In this document: piece after piece, positions 7,727-17,114 of the stretch
Position numbering within the stretch: position 1 is the stretch's first letter
How the letters are laid out: every line of letters begins with the position of its first letter
NCBI GenBank assembly: GCA_944324365.1
Contig: CALUWA010000003.1
Span: 62,001 to 126,000, forward strand
Length of the DNA: 64,000 nt
Direction of reading: 5' to 3'
Origin: Candidatus Gastranaerophilales bacterium
Lineage (GTDB): Bacteria > Cyanobacteriota > Vampirovibrionia > Gastranaerophilales > Gastranaerophilaceae
The notes under the pieces: generated by a model
The model's input: the letters and a program-made list of their open reading frames with translations, nothing else
Databases searched by the model: none
Told to the model about the DNA's origin: nothing
Translations under genes and position numbers: made by a program

Positions 7727-9657
7727 TGAAATTTAAGAATTTAATATTATTAATCTTATTAATTTTCAATATTATGTTTTTACCTGCTTTTGCGGAAGAA
7801 CATAATATGTATGCTCCTTACAAGCTTGAGCAAAACGAAATTTTATTCAGTCAGTCACGTAAACAGGTTGATGCTGTTAATCCGACAATTTATTCAAATC
7901 GTTCAGGGTCGCATTTCCCTGGAGCAAGAGGAGCGGATCAGCTTATATTATATACTTCCGCATACGGCGATAGAACAATGACTAACGAATTTGGTGCGGA
8001 AGCAATTATTGTAGGAAATACTGTAACCGAATTGAGCGGGGCGGATTCTTTTATTCCTCCGGACGGGGCTGTTATAAGCGGTCATGGTGTCGGGAAAAAC
8101 TGGATAAATTCCAATATCAGTATCGGAACAAAAATTTATTATGATGAAAATACCGGTGTTATTACGACATATAACACCTCAAAGAGTCTTATGTTTGAGG
8201 CTTTGCAAAAAATAGAAGAAGCTTCTTCTATGATAAATTATTATAAAGCACAAAATCCTTCTTATGACTGGAAAGTTCCGAATAATTTCATAAAAGATGC
8301 CCAAAATTATGTGAGAAAAGGTGCAAAAAATCCGGATGAGGTTCAAAAGTATTCTAAACTTGCAATAGAATCAGCAAATGCAGCGATTAAGAGCGTCCTT
8401 CCTTTTAAAGTGAACGAATTTAAAGGGGTTTGGCTAAGACCGACTGAAACCAAGGAAATTGAAATTGCAGCTGCAGTAAATAAAATTAAAAAAGCCGGGA
8501 TAGATAACATTTTTTTGGAAACATATTTTCATGGGCGCACAATTTTCCCGAGCAAAACTATGGAAAGTTATGGGTTTATAGCCCAAAATGAAAAATTCAG
8601 AGAATTTGATCCGCTTAGGGTTTGGATTAGAGAAGCACATAAACAGGGTATAAAAGTTCATATATGGTTTGAAACTTTTTATGTAGGAAATCAGGAGCCT
8701 TCTGCTTATTATAAAAATATTCTTGCAGTTAAACCTGATTGGGGAAATAAAACTCTGACAGGTTACGAGTCCGCAGTCGCAACCCCGTCATCTTCTGAGC
8801 ATAACGGATATTTCCTTGATCCGGCAAACCCTGAAGTCCAGGAATTTTTATTAAGACTTCTCGCTGAAATAATTAATAATTATAAACCGGATGGCATAAA
8901 CCTTGATTATATAAGATATCCGCAGGTTATTTCGCCTTCTGCCTCCGGCAACTGGGGATATACGGATATTGCAAGGTCATTATTCTACCAGCAGTATGGT
9001 GTTGACCCGGTTAAGATTGCTACTACTCATCCGTTATGGGTGAAATGGGGAGATTTCAGACGCCAGCAGGTTACGGATTTTGTGGAAAAAGTCGGGAAGC
9101 TTGGCAAATCCAAAGGTATTTATGTAAGTGCCGTAATTTTCCCTGATAAAAGTATTGCTTATTCAAGAAAAATGCAGGATTGGGCAACCTGGTCACAAAA
9201 ACATTTTGTTCAGGCCTTTACTCCGCTGTTTCTTACTTGCAACCCGAAAACTCTTAATTCCCAAATTACAACTGTGCTGAATTATAAAACTCCGGAAACG
9301 GATTTGATAGCAGGTCTGTTTGTTACGTTTATGGGCGGGAGTGAAGAAGACTTAATCAGACAAATCCATGAAACAAGAAAAGTTAATGTTAACGGGGTGA
9401 GCCTCTTTGATTATGCACATTTGACTCAAAAATATATTAATGCACTTTCTACAAGGGTATTTTCATCAAAGGATAAGGTGGATACCGATAATATAAAACC
9501 AAATGCAAGAAAAATAAATTGGAATGCCCCGATTGAGCCTTCTGTCGAAAGTGGTGAAACTTCGCTTGTGATTAAGAAATTTGATCCGGGAAGTGAAATT
9601 ACACTGCCGTTAAAAGCTCCTTCTCCTGTGCTCTCTGTCAGCCGGAAAAAGTATTAA
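7726..9657 (+). CDS. Secreted family-10-like glycosyl hydrolase (GHL10)
   Basis: This 643-residue protein begins with a signal peptide (hydrophobic core, cleavage after LPAFA). Residues about 60-150 form a beta-rich domain (NEFGAEAIIVG, PPDGAVISGHG) like that seen before GHL10 domains in cyanobacteria. The catalytic-like part starts at FKGVWLRPTETKEI and continues with GIDNIFLETYFHGR, HKQGIKVHIWFETF, GYFLDPANPEV and PDGINLDYIRYPQ, a TIM-barrel pattern. Family members are thought to act on cell-wall or envelope glycans; the substrate here is unknown. It is translationally coupled to the TPR gene. Confidence 0.85.
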   Translation: MKFKNLILLILLIFNIMFLPAFAEEHNMYAPYKLEQNEILFSQSRKQVDAVNPTIYSNRSGSHFPGARGADQLILYTSAYGDRTMTNEFGAEAIIVGNTVTELSGADSFIPPDGAVISGHGVGKNWINSNISIGTKIYYDENTGVITTYNTSKSLMFEALQKIEEASSMINYYKAQNPSYDWKVPNNFIKDAQNYVRKGAKNPDEVQKYSKLAIESANAAIKSVLPFKVNEFKGVWLRPTETKEIEIAAAVNKIKKAGIDNIFLETYFHGRTIFPSKTMESYGFIAQNEKFREFDPLRVWIREAHKQGIKVHIWFETFYVGNQEPSAYYKNILAVKPDWGNKTLTGYESAVATPSSSEHNGYFLDPANPEVQEFLLRLLAEIINNYKPDGINLDYIRYPQVISPSASGNWGYTDIARSLFYQQYGVDPVKIATTHPLWVKWGDFRRQQVTDFVEKVGKLGKSKGIYVSAVIFPDKSIAYSRKMQDWATWSQKHFVQAFTPLFLTCNPKTLNSQITTVLNYKTPETDLIAGLFVTFMGGSEEDLIRQIHETRKVNVNGVSLFDYAHLTQKYINALSTRVFSSKDKVDTDNIKPNARKINWNAPIEPSVESGETSLVIKKFDPGSEITLPLKAPSPVLSVSRKKY

Positions 9658-9720
9658 TACCTGCTGAAATTTGCTTTTTTTGTACCTTCGTGCTAAGCTT
9701 TTCCGGTAGGGAAAAGTTTT

Positions 9721-10725
9721 ATGAATATAGATAAAGCAAAACTGGTTTCTTATATTAAGAAATTAACAGAGCCGAAAATTCTTGTAATAGGCGACCTTGC
9801 AATGGACGAAATGGTCTATGGTGATGCGGAACGGATTTCCCGTGAGGCTCCGGTGCTTATCTTGCAGCATACTCATACAAAACCGATATTGGGCGGCGCG
9901 TCTAATGCGGCGCATAACGTTGCTACTTTAAACGGCGGTAAAATATCCGTTATTGGAGTATTTGGAAAGGATTACCAGGCGGAACAGCTTTTTGAGGCTT
10001 TCGAGGCTGCTAATATCGATACAAAAAATGTCATACAGGACGAAACCCGTAAAACTATTACAAAAACCCGTATTTTAGGTTCTATTACAACATCAATTAC
10101 CCAGCAGATTGTAAGAATTGACAGGCAGACAAATGAACCTTTATCAAAAGAAACTGAAGAAAAAGTTATAAAGAATATAGAAAAAGCTATTCCGGATTTT
10201 GATTTGATTATTTTATCCAATTACCATATCGGAACTTTGACCAAAAATGTTATTGAGAAAACAATCGAGCTGGCGCGTAAATATAATAAAAAAATTGTTG
10301 TGGATGCGCAGCGTGATTTGGCATGTTACAAAGGTATTACTTCTATGACCCCGAATCTTCCGGATACTCAGAAGTCTGTCGGGTTTACTATAAATGATTT
10401 ATCTGATATGGAAAAGGCCGGAGATATTTTGTTAAAAGAAACCGGAGCGCAGGCAATACTTATTACCTGCGGGGCTGACGGTATGTTTGTTGCCGAGCCC
10501 GGGCGGAAGTATACAAAAATTCCTGTATTCAACAAATCCGAAGTATTTGATGTTACAGGTGCCGGAGATACGGTTACTGCAGTATATTCACTCGCGCTTG
10601 CAGCGGGTGCGGATCCCGTTTATGCTGCTCTTATCGGAAATGTTGCAGCGAGCATTGTCGTAAGACAATGGGGCTGTGCCACGACGACTGTTAAAGAACT
10701 TCTTGAAGCAGTCGAAAAACTCTAG
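9721..10725 (+). CDS. rfaE1: Heptose 7-phosphate kinase, PfkB family
   Basis: This 334-residue sugar kinase matches the N-terminal half of HldE: VIGDLAMDEMVYG, RISREAPVLI, LGGASNAAHNVATL, and the PfkB signature FDVTGAGDTV with the catalytic Asp. It should make heptose 1,7-bisphosphate for LPS core precursors. The nucleotidyltransferase half found in fused HldE is absent, so that step must be encoded elsewhere. It heads a run with a DUF4330-like gene, an IctB-like membrane protein and tlyA. A ribokinase-type alternative is possible, but the N-terminal motifs favour heptose kinase. Confidence 0.85.
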   Translation: MNIDKAKLVSYIKKLTEPKILVIGDLAMDEMVYGDAERISREAPVLILQHTHTKPILGGASNAAHNVATLNGGKISVIGVFGKDYQAEQLFEAFEAANIDTKNVIQDETRKTITKTRILGSITTSITQQIVRIDRQTNEPLSKETEEKVIKNIEKAIPDFDLIILSNYHIGTLTKNVIEKTIELARKYNKKIVVDAQRDLACYKGITSMTPNLPDTQKSVGFTINDLSDMEKAGDILLKETGAQAILITCGADGMFVAEPGRKYTKIPVFNKSEVFDVTGAGDTVTAVYSLALAAGADPVYAALIGNVAASIVVRQWGCATTTVKELLEAVEKL

Positions 10726-10740
10726 TATAAGGAGAACTTT

Positions 10741-11319
10741 ATGGACAAATTTGAATTTTTGAAAAATCTGAAAGCATTTGATTTAATTGTTATACTTGGG
10801 GTTGCAATTGCTCTTGCTGTAGGATTTTTAACTTTTAAGCAGGTCAGACAAACTGCTGACAAGCAAATTGAAACAACTTCCCCTATAGTTTTTGATGTTT
10901 TCCTGAGAGGGATTACACTCACGGGTTCTGAAACTCCTTTAAAAGCAGGGGACAAAACTTTTATCAGCATAAGAAATGTGCCATATTCTGATTTGGAAGT
11001 TGTCAATGTGAAAACAGAAAGAAAAAAGACTATTCTTCCTGTTTTATCAAACTCAAAAAATGCGGCAAAAAATGTTTTGATTGTTGATGATGTTGCACAA
11101 AATAGCTTGTATGATATAGTTGTTACACTTACTGACACGGCAAAAATTACTAAAGACGGCGCAGTTGTGGGCGGAAATAAAATTAAAATGGGACTTCCTA
11201 TTACATTGGAAGGCGGAAATTACAAATTTAACGGTACTGTCTCCAATATTGTTGTATCCCATGATGATATCAAAGGTGATGTTGATACTAATATAAACAA
11301 GATTGATGATGTTCAATAG
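10741..11319 (+). CDS. DUF4330-like membrane-anchored protein
   Basis: This 192-residue protein has one N-terminal membrane helix (about 14-30: FDLIVILGVAIALAVGF) and an extracytoplasmic beta-rich domain. The pattern YDIVVTLTD, GNKIKMGLPITLEGGNYKFNG resembles DUF4330, a family common in cyanobacteria with no known function. It lies 15 bp after rfaE1 with an AAGGAGA ribosome-binding site, and its end overlaps the IctB-like gene, so a role in envelope sugar metabolism is inferred only from context. Confidence 0.65.
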   Translation: MDKFEFLKNLKAFDLIVILGVAIALAVGFLTFKQVRQTADKQIETTSPIVFDVFLRGITLTGSETPLKAGDKTFISIRNVPYSDLEVVNVKTERKKTILPVLSNSKNAAKNVLIVDDVAQNSLYDIVVTLTDTAKITKDGAVVGGNKIKMGLPITLEGGNYKFNGTVSNIVVSHDDIKGDVDTNINKIDDVQ

Positions 11320-12637
11320 TTTATTCAAATTTACTCAGTCAAAATTGAATGTATTATATGAAAACAGTTTGTTCCTTCAAAATCTGGACAAACTGATTTT
11401 CGCATCTGTTATTTTAGTATTTTTGGCATCGACCTGTTTATCTTCGGATGTGATAGGATTTTTGGCGCTTATTACAATATTTTTGACGGTTTTGCAGCTT
11501 TTGACAAAACCAGGTGAAAAATGCGAGCCGGTTAAATTTGAACTGTGGCTGCTTGCTTATTTTATGATTGTAATCATAAGTCTTGCAGGTTCAACTCTTT
11601 TTGCTTTGAGTTTAAAAGGGTTTATGAAAACAGTTACTTATCTTGGTTTTTATGTTTCGATTGTTCATTATCTTAAACATAATAAAAATAAGATACCTTA
11701 TATCCTCGCTGCAATTGGGGTTTGTATTAGTTTTGAAAGTATTATTGGAATTTTGCAAAATTTCGCTCAGGTTAGCGAGATTTCAACCTGGCAGGATGTT
11801 TCAAAATTAAATCCGGAAGAAGTTATGACGCGTGTTTACGGTACTTTAAAACCGTATAATCCGAATTTGCTTGGCGGATATTTTGTCGCCGGCATTCCTT
11901 CTTTATTTGGTTTGAGCGCTTACCTTTTGTCGGAAAAATATTTTAAGACGGGTATAATTTCATTAGGGTTTGCATTTTTGTCAGTTATAACGCTGTTTTT
12001 GACGGGATGCCGCGGTGCTTATATTGGTTGTATGGTTATTCTTACCGGATTGTTTTTGGTTGCGGCTAAATTTTTCTGGCACAAATTTAAAAAATTATTC
12101 CTGGCAATTCTTGCTTCTTGTTTTGCATTTGCGACGGCGGCATTGTTGTTTGTAAGCTCATTGAGGGCAAGGGTTCTTTCCATATTTGCGATGAGACAGG
12201 ATTCTTCAAATTCTTTCAGATTTAACGTTTACCAATCTTCCTGGCAGATGTTTAAAGATAACTGGCTGCTCGGTATCGGGGTCGGGAATAAAAATTTCAG
12301 AGAAATATACGGACTTTATATGCGCACAGGTTTTGATGCTTTAAGTGCATATAATATCTTCCTTGAAACTGCAGTTGAAAGCGGAATTTTTGCTTTGATT
12401 GCTTTTGTCGGGTTTTTGATCATTATGCTGAAAGAAGGAATTTGTTTCATTATTAAATCAGATGAAATCAAAGATGTTATATTTGTATCAACGGCAGTTA
12501 TTTCTATTTGTGCCGTGATGGTTCACGGGCTTGTTGATACTGTATTTTTCAGACCGCAGCTCCAATTTGTTTTTTGGACAATGGCAGCTGTTATTTCGGC
12601 AGTTTTACAGCAAAAAAGCAGCCGGAGTGAGAATTAG
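11306..12637 (+). CDS. O-antigen ligase/IctB-family membrane protein
   Basis: This protein of about 443 residues has around ten membrane helices and the Wzy_C/O-antigen ligase pattern: TRVYGTLKPYNPNLLGGYF, FLTGCRGAYIG, SSNSFRFNVYQSSWQMF, LLGIGVGNKNFREIYGLY, AYNIFLETAVESG and MVHGLVDTVFFRPQ. This array closely follows the cyanobacterial IctB family, once proposed as bicarbonate transporters but related to glycan ligases. Two adjacent ATGs (11306, 11309) overlap the upstream gene by 11-14 bp and the Shine-Dalgarno is weak; coupling is likely. In a heterotroph beside rfaE1, a glycan ligase role is more likely than carbon transport; that is inference. Confidence 0.82.
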   Translation: MMFNSLFKFTQSKLNVLYENSLFLQNLDKLIFASVILVFLASTCLSSDVIGFLALITIFLTVLQLLTKPGEKCEPVKFELWLLAYFMIVIISLAGSTLFALSLKGFMKTVTYLGFYVSIVHYLKHNKNKIPYILAAIGVCISFESIIGILQNFAQVSEISTWQDVSKLNPEEVMTRVYGTLKPYNPNLLGGYFVAGIPSLFGLSAYLLSEKYFKTGIISLGFAFLSVITLFLTGCRGAYIGCMVILTGLFLVAAKFFWHKFKKLFLAILASCFAFATAALLFVSSLRARVLSIFAMRQDSSNSFRFNVYQSSWQMFKDNWLLGIGVGNKNFREIYGLYMRTGFDALSAYNIFLETAVESGIFALIAFVGFLIIMLKEGICFIIKSDEIKDVIFVSTAVISICAVMVHGLVDTVFFRPQLQFVFWTMAAVISAVLQQKSSRSEN

Positions 12638-12639
12638 TT

Positions 12640-13449
12640 ATGTCAAAAGAGCGGCTTGACAAGTATTTGACGGATTTGGGGTATTTCGATACCAAAAGTA
12701 AAGCTGCTGCGGCTATTCTTGCCGGGCATGTTAAGATTAACGATGAGTACATTACAAAAGCAGGGTTTCAGATTAATCCCCAAAAAGAATATGAAATAGA
12801 AGTTAAATCAATGCCGTATGTCTCCAGAGGCGGTTTTAAGTTGAAAAAAGCGCTTGATGCTTTTGATTTTTCGGTAAAAGATAGAATTTGCCTTGATGCA
12901 GGAGCTTCTACTGGTGGATTTAGCGACTGTTTGCTTCAAAACGGCGCAAAATTTGTCTATGCGGTTGATGTCGGATACGGGCAGCTGGATTGGAAAATCC
13001 GTTCTGATAACCGGGTTAAAGTTATTGAAAAAACAAATTTAAGGATTTGTGAGGTTTCTGATATTTATACGGAAGATGAACCGGTTGCGGATTTGTTGGT
13101 GAGTGATTTGTCGTTTATTTCACTAACAAAGGTGCTTGGAAATTTGAAAAAACTTCTTGCGCCTGATTTTCATGAGATGATTTGTCTGATAAAGCCGCAG
13201 TTTGAGGCCGGGAAAGAAAACGTCGAAAAAGGCGGAGTTGTGCGCGATAGGAAAGTGCACGCGGAAGTTATCCAAAATATCATCGATTGCGCGAGAGGCC
13301 TTGAATACAAAATTAAAGGGTTAACATATTCATCTATAAAAGGCCCTTCCGGGAATATTGAATATCTTGTGTGGCTTTCTACTTCCGGGGAAAATATTAA
13401 TATTGAAATAAATTCCGTGGTGGATAATGCATTTTTGAACTTGAATTGA
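12640..13449 (+). CDS. tlyA: TlyA-family rRNA 2'-O-methyltransferase
   Basis: This 269-residue protein has an N-terminal S4 RNA-binding domain (about 4-62: RLDKYLTDLGY, GHVKINDEYITKAG) and a Rossmann methyltransferase domain with the SAM-binding LDAGASTGGFSDCLLQNGA and VDVGYGQLDWKIR, the LLVSDLSFISL motif and IKPQFEAG. TlyA proteins methylate ribosomal RNA and are often mislabelled hemolysins. It starts 2 bp after the IctB-like gene. Repeat-rich DNA follows directly. Confidence 0.93.
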   Translation: MSKERLDKYLTDLGYFDTKSKAAAAILAGHVKINDEYITKAGFQINPQKEYEIEVKSMPYVSRGGFKLKKALDAFDFSVKDRICLDAGASTGGFSDCLLQNGAKFVYAVDVGYGQLDWKIRSDNRVKVIEKTNLRICEVSDIYTEDEPVADLLVSDLSFISLTKVLGNLKKLLAPDFHEMICLIKPQFEAGKENVEKGGVVRDRKVHAEVIQNIIDCARGLEYKIKGLTYSSIKGPSGNIEYLVWLSTSGENINIEINSVVDNAFLNLN

Positions 13450-13770
13450 TTGCGCTCCCTTGCATAACCCATGTTATGTGCCTGAGGCACGACACTATAA
13501 CGCGTCTTGGATTATTGGCGGCTCGACCGGCTCAACGCAGCTCTCGCCCGGACGAGTTTCGCTGCGCTCACTCTTGCCAAAATCCGCTTCGCTGTGTAAA
13601 ACGCACAATTAGTAGTATTTATTGTTCATTTTCTCTTTTTTGTTGCGAAGCAAAGCGGATTGTGAGCGTAGAGTGAAGAGCGTTGCCGAAGGGCAATGCT
13701 CTGGAACTCGTAATACGCGAACAACCAAGCAGAGAAAGAAGTGAACCGAAGAAAGAGAAAGCACGCAAAC

Positions 13771-13872
13771 GTTCCCTGCATTTCGCTGACGCTCAATGCC
13801 TAAATGTTATTTGAGCTTTCAGCTCAAATTCTTTCAAGGCTCACGATCGCACTGCGTGCACGTTCGCCTGAC
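13771..13872 (+). repeat. Dispersed intergenic repeat R1, copy 1
   Basis: About 100 bp starting GTTCCCTGCATTTCGCTGA and ending CACGTTCGCCTGAC. Near-identical copies occur at 28996-29099 and 59966-60066. Similarity to copy 3 extends about 20 bp upstream. It contains a TTGAGC...GCTCAA hairpin that is kept in all copies although its loop differs. Confidence 0.85.
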
Positions 13873-14028
13873 ACACTTACGTGAGTAACAGATAGCAGTT
13901 TTGCGTGTGCGTAAGCACGATAGCAAAACCCAAAAGATTTTGTGAGCGAAGCGAACAAAACGTACGTCCATTCGGTCAAAGCGATGCCGCAGGCAGCGCA
14001 GAAATCTTTTGCGGGTTTTTCTCTTTTG

Positions 14029-14073
14029 GTTCATTTTCTCTTTTTGCTTCGCAATCAAAAAGAGAAAATGAAC
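14029..14073. repeat. Perfect 18-bp hairpin
   Basis: An 18-bp arm (14029-14046, GTTCATTTTCTCTTTTTG) is followed by a 9-base loop and its exact complement (14056-14073). A direct copy of one arm with one extra T lies near 13623. The structure sits near the right end of the 666-bp repeat block. Confidence 0.8.
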
Positions 14074-14147
14074 AATAATTTACATAACTTATGTATGTGG
14101 TCGATAGATGCACATAACATGGGTTATGTATATGTCACGACAAAGCA

Positions 14148-15503
14148 TTAATAATTTGTGAAAATTGCACGAAGAATATACTCTTCCAGCATTTTCTTAT
14201 CGGCCGGTTTAGATTTTGGATCATTAATCATAATATCAAAAGCTAAATCTCTGCCGTTTCTGGTTGTGATATAACCGGCAATTGCGCTGATATCAGTAAG
14301 AGTACCGGTTTTTGCTTTGAGGTTGTCTTTGAAATACAGCATTCTGTTTTCTAAAGTTCCGCTGCCCGGAGAGGCCATTGCCGATTTATAAACATCAAAA
14401 TTCTCTAATTTTGCTTCCGCAACAAGGAAAGAAGTCATAAAATCAGCTGTCATTAAGTTGTTTTTGGAAACTCCGCTCCCATCAACAATTTTAATATCTT
14501 CAGCTTTCAATCCCTGCTTTGAACAAAAATCATTAAACATTTTTACTGCCGACTCAATAGAGCCGGTATTCTTAACAAATTTCCCACCCGCAATTTTAAA
14601 GACGGATTCTGCGACCATATTGTTACTATTCTGTAAAATATCAGCCATCGCTATTTTTAGAGGATGGGTTACTGATTTTATTAAATACACATTTTTATCA
14701 GGAAGCTTTTTCTCTGCGAACTGTCCATAATACTCAATTTTAGCATTGGTTATAGCTTCTTCAAGCCTTAATCTGAAATATAATTTCATATTAGGTACAG
14801 GAATAGTTATTTTTGAGAGTTTTTGAACCGTGCCATCCAGCTGCAGCATACCGGCAGGCAGATTAGTATTATGTACAATATTAATGTTATTAGATTTGCC
14901 GGTTGTAACAAGGTTCATAAACCCCATCGGATAAAAAACTTCCGTATAAACATTTGCGGGAGCTCCCATGCCGGTAGGAGCAACAATAATATTAATAAGA
15001 TTTCTGTCGAGATTATAAGACCCAAACTTCGGCATAAGAGGGTTGAGTGCATCATCCCACTGCCAGCCTTCGCCCCAGTTAACAGAATCTAAAACATAAT
15101 CATCTATGTAAACCATTTTAGGTGTAAGCACGTTTTTAGTTTTTGCCTCATTGAACAAAGTCTTTAAATCACCGGTTGACAAATACGGATCTGCTCCGAG
15201 TTTCAAAAACAATTCATTATTAGTAGATTTGTATAGTGCCGTTTCAAATTTATAATCTTTGCCAAGAGTATTCAACGCAGCAGCAGAAGTTACGAGTTTT
15301 TGGGTTGAAGCAGGATTAACCGGCTTTTCGTCATTCAGTTCAAAAACAGTTTTGCCGGTTTGTATATCTTTTACGGATATGGAGATTGCACTTTTGTTAA
15401 TTTTGGAATCGCTAATTGCTTTATCTATCGAATTAACGGCAAATGCCGGAACTGCCAGTCCCATAACCCACATCATCAGACCAAACATTAATATTTTTTT
15501 CAT
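14148..15503 (-). CDS. dacB: D-Ala-D-Ala carboxypeptidase/endopeptidase, PBP4 type (S13)
   Basis: This exported penicillin-binding protein trims or cuts peptidoglycan crosslinks. It has a signal peptide (MKKILMFGLMMWVMGLAVPAFA) and the three active-site motifs: STQK in NPASTQKLVTSAAAL, SNN in LQNSNNMVAESVFK and KTG in LKAKTGTLTDISAIAGY. The start at 15503 forms an ATGA overlap with the upstream gene; an ATG two codons earlier (15509) is also possible. Length (about 450 residues) fits the family. It is the last gene of a three-gene operon with the nitrilase and DUF374 proteins. Confidence 0.93.
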   Translation of the reverse strand: MKKILMFGLMMWVMGLAVPAFAVNSIDKAISDSKINKSAISISVKDIQTGKTVFELNDEKPVNPASTQKLVTSAAALNTLGKDYKFETALYKSTNNELFLKLGADPYLSTGDLKTLFNEAKTKNVLTPKMVYIDDYVLDSVNWGEGWQWDDALNPLMPKFGSYNLDRNLINIIVAPTGMGAPANVYTEVFYPMGFMNLVTTGKSNNINIVHNTNLPAGMLQLDGTVQKLSKITIPVPNMKLYFRLRLEEAITNAKIEYYGQFAEKKLPDKNVYLIKSVTHPLKIAMADILQNSNNMVAESVFKIAGGKFVKNTGSIESAVKMFNDFCSKQGLKAEDIKIVDGSGVSKNNLMTADFMTSFLVAEAKLENFDVYKSAMASPGSGTLENRMLYFKDNLKAKTGTLTDISAIAGYITTRNGRDLAFDIMINDPKSKPADKKMLEEYILRAIFTNY

Positions 15504-16324
15504 ACACATATAACCTCGTAACTTTTTTTGATATCTTTTAGTATAGTACAAGAATTTCTGTACGCATACATATCGTTAAAATTTATTTCACAAGTAATAA
15601 TACCTTGTTTTTGATCTTTAATTTCAGCAATGGTTTCACCAAGATAATCGATAATCCTGGAATGTCCGATATTCCATTCATCTCCTTTTATATGTCCGGA
15701 TTGAGTTAAGGCAACCATGTATGCCTGATTTTCGATTGCGCGGGAACGGGTCAAAACTTCCCAAGGAAGCGGTTTTGAAATTCCCCAGGCAGCCATGTTA
15801 ACAAGAAGATCCGCCCCTGCTTTTCTGTACTCGCGGAAAATTTCCGGAAATCTAATATCATAACAAATCGTAAGCCCTGTTTTCACACCGTCAATATCAA
15901 CCATAACAGGAGATTTGCCGGTTGTGATATAACTTCCTTCCGTACAGCCGCAATATGAATACAAATGCATTTTAGAATACATTGCAATAAGCTCCCCTTT
16001 GCGGTTTATGACAGGGCAGGTATTGTATAAGCGACCGTCAGAGTTTTTCAGGATAAAACTACCGCCAAGAATATTTACATTATAATCTCTCGCAATAGAC
16101 GCCAAAAGCTTTATCGTGTCGCTGTTGTCCAAAGTTTCTGCGGAGGATACAAAATCTTCACAAGACCATCCGACAGTCCAAACTTCCGGCAAAACAAGAA
16201 TATCTGTATCTCCCTGAAATCCCTTTGAAACAATATTTTCAACACATTTAAAATTTGCCCTTTTATCCCCAACTACAGATGACATTTGCAAAGCTGCAAT
16301 TTTTATTTTTTTAGATTGTTCCAT
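15500..16324 (-). CDS. Carbon-nitrogen hydrolase (nitrilase superfamily)
   Basis: This 274-residue cytoplasmic amidase-like protein shows the Glu-Lys-Cys triad: Glu47 in LPEVWT, Lys118 in YSKMHLY and Cys154 in TICYDIRFPE. It resembles omega-amidase/NIT-type enzymes that hydrolyse small amides; the exact substrate cannot be read from sequence. It overlaps the upstream acyltransferase gene by 22 bp and the downstream PBP4 gene by 4 bp, so the three are cotranscribed. Confidence 0.9.
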   Translation of the reverse strand: MEQSKKIKIAALQMSSVVGDKRANFKCVENIVSKGFQGDTDILVLPEVWTVGWSCEDFVSSAETLDNSDTIKLLASIARDYNVNILGGSFILKNSDGRLYNTCPVINRKGELIAMYSKMHLYSYCGCTEGSYITTGKSPVMVDIDGVKTGLTICYDIRFPEIFREYRKAGADLLVNMAAWGISKPLPWEVLTRSRAIENQAYMVALTQSGHIKGDEWNIGHSRIIDYLGETIAEIKDQKQGIITCEINFNDMYAYRNSCTILKDIKKSYEVICV

Positions 16325-16986
16325 AATTTATTTTTCTTAGCCTCCTTATATTCAACAGGAAGTCTTTTTTGAATATCTTCCAAGGCTTCTTTAATCTGTT
16401 TTCTTATATCCGCTTCTTTTTCCTGCGGCAAATCTTTCGGAACATAAATAGGATCACCATATAGATTTAAAATTTTGCAGTCACCAAAAGGGGCTGTCAT
16501 TTTATCCCAGGACGGAAGGTTTACAAAATTCCACTGAGGACAGTACCATCCCATAGGAACAATAGGAGCGCCGGACATTTTTGCAAGCCTTACAGCACCG
16601 TTTTTAACGGTATGCAGAGGACCGTGCGGGCCATCCACCATAAGCGCAACACACCCGCCTTTATTAAGCCATTCCGCCATATGAAGGCTGCTTTCAATAG
16701 CTCCGCGTTTGCCGGCAGAACCCCGTACGGTTTTAAACCCTAAGCCTTCGACGGCATAAGCAACAATATCGCCATCTAGGGAATTGCTTATCAAAACGGT
16801 TAAATTTGCTTTGTTTTGTATTCCGTATATACAAAACTGATCCGCATGCCACATTACATAAATACAAGGCTCAATGTTGCGGTTATTGATTTCCAAAATA
16901 TGCGTAAAATACTTCTGCATCTGCATATAACCGCTGATAGCCTTTTTAAGAACTATGACATTTTCACTGTTAATCAATCTTACCAT
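16303..16986 (-). CDS. DUF374 lysophospholipid-acyltransferase-like protein
   Basis: This 227-residue protein matches the DUF374 family: IYVMWHADQFCIYG, VLISNSLDGDIVAYAVEGLGF, VRGSAGKRGA, VALMVDGPHGPLHTVKNGAVRLAKMSGAPIVP written here in parts, and LNLYGDPIYVP. Members are acyltransferase-fold proteins, often near lipopolysaccharide genes; DGPHGP is typical of the family. It has no long membrane segment. It is the first gene of the minus-strand operon ending at the PBP4 gene. An envelope lipid role is inferred. Confidence 0.85.
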   Translation of the reverse strand: MVRLINSENVIVLKKAISGYMQMQKYFTHILEINNRNIEPCIYVMWHADQFCIYGIQNKANLTVLISNSLDGDIVAYAVEGLGFKTVRGSAGKRGAIESSLHMAEWLNKGGCVALMVDGPHGPLHTVKNGAVRLAKMSGAPIVPMGWYCPQWNFVNLPSWDKMTAPFGDCKILNLYGDPIYVPKDLPQEKEADIRKQIKEALEDIQKRLPVEYKEAKKNKLWNNLKK

Positions 16987-17044
16987 ATGAAAAATTTAAC
17001 ATAAACAGAACCCGGAAGCAAGATATTTACTACCTTTAGTGGAC

Positions 17045-17072
17045 TTGCACAAATTCTTTTTTGAGATATAAT
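17045..17072 (+). promoter_or_regulatory. Putative promoter of the tig-clpP-clpX cluster
   Basis: TTGCAC (17045-17050) and TATAAT (17067-17072) are spaced by 16 bp and lie about 43 bp before the trigger-factor ATG at 17115. Confidence 0.6.
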
Positions 17073-17114
17073 TTGATAAGATATGATACACAAATTGTAA
17101 AGGAAAATAAGTTT

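Larger units (their letters stand above)
13463..14128. mobile_element. MITE-like repeat block with 19-bp terminal inverted repeats
   Basis: CATAACCCATGTTATGTGC at 13463-13481 is exactly the reverse complement of 14110-14128. The 666 bp between are non-coding, visibly more GC-rich than flanking genes and packed with smaller inverted repeats and dispersed repeat copies. No transposase and no clear target duplication are seen. This fills the gap between tlyA and the PBP4 gene. It could be a non-autonomous element or a mosaic of several. One arm of the same motif also occurs at 28956-28971. Confidence 0.55.

Noticed and set aside
13446-13676. 76-residue plus-strand reading frame after tlyA
   Set aside because: It lies in the repeat block, has no ribosome-binding site and its composition follows the repeat DNA.
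13463-14128. CRISPR array
   Set aside because: Repeats here are few, inverted and irregularly spaced; no array of regular spacers is present anywhere in the window.
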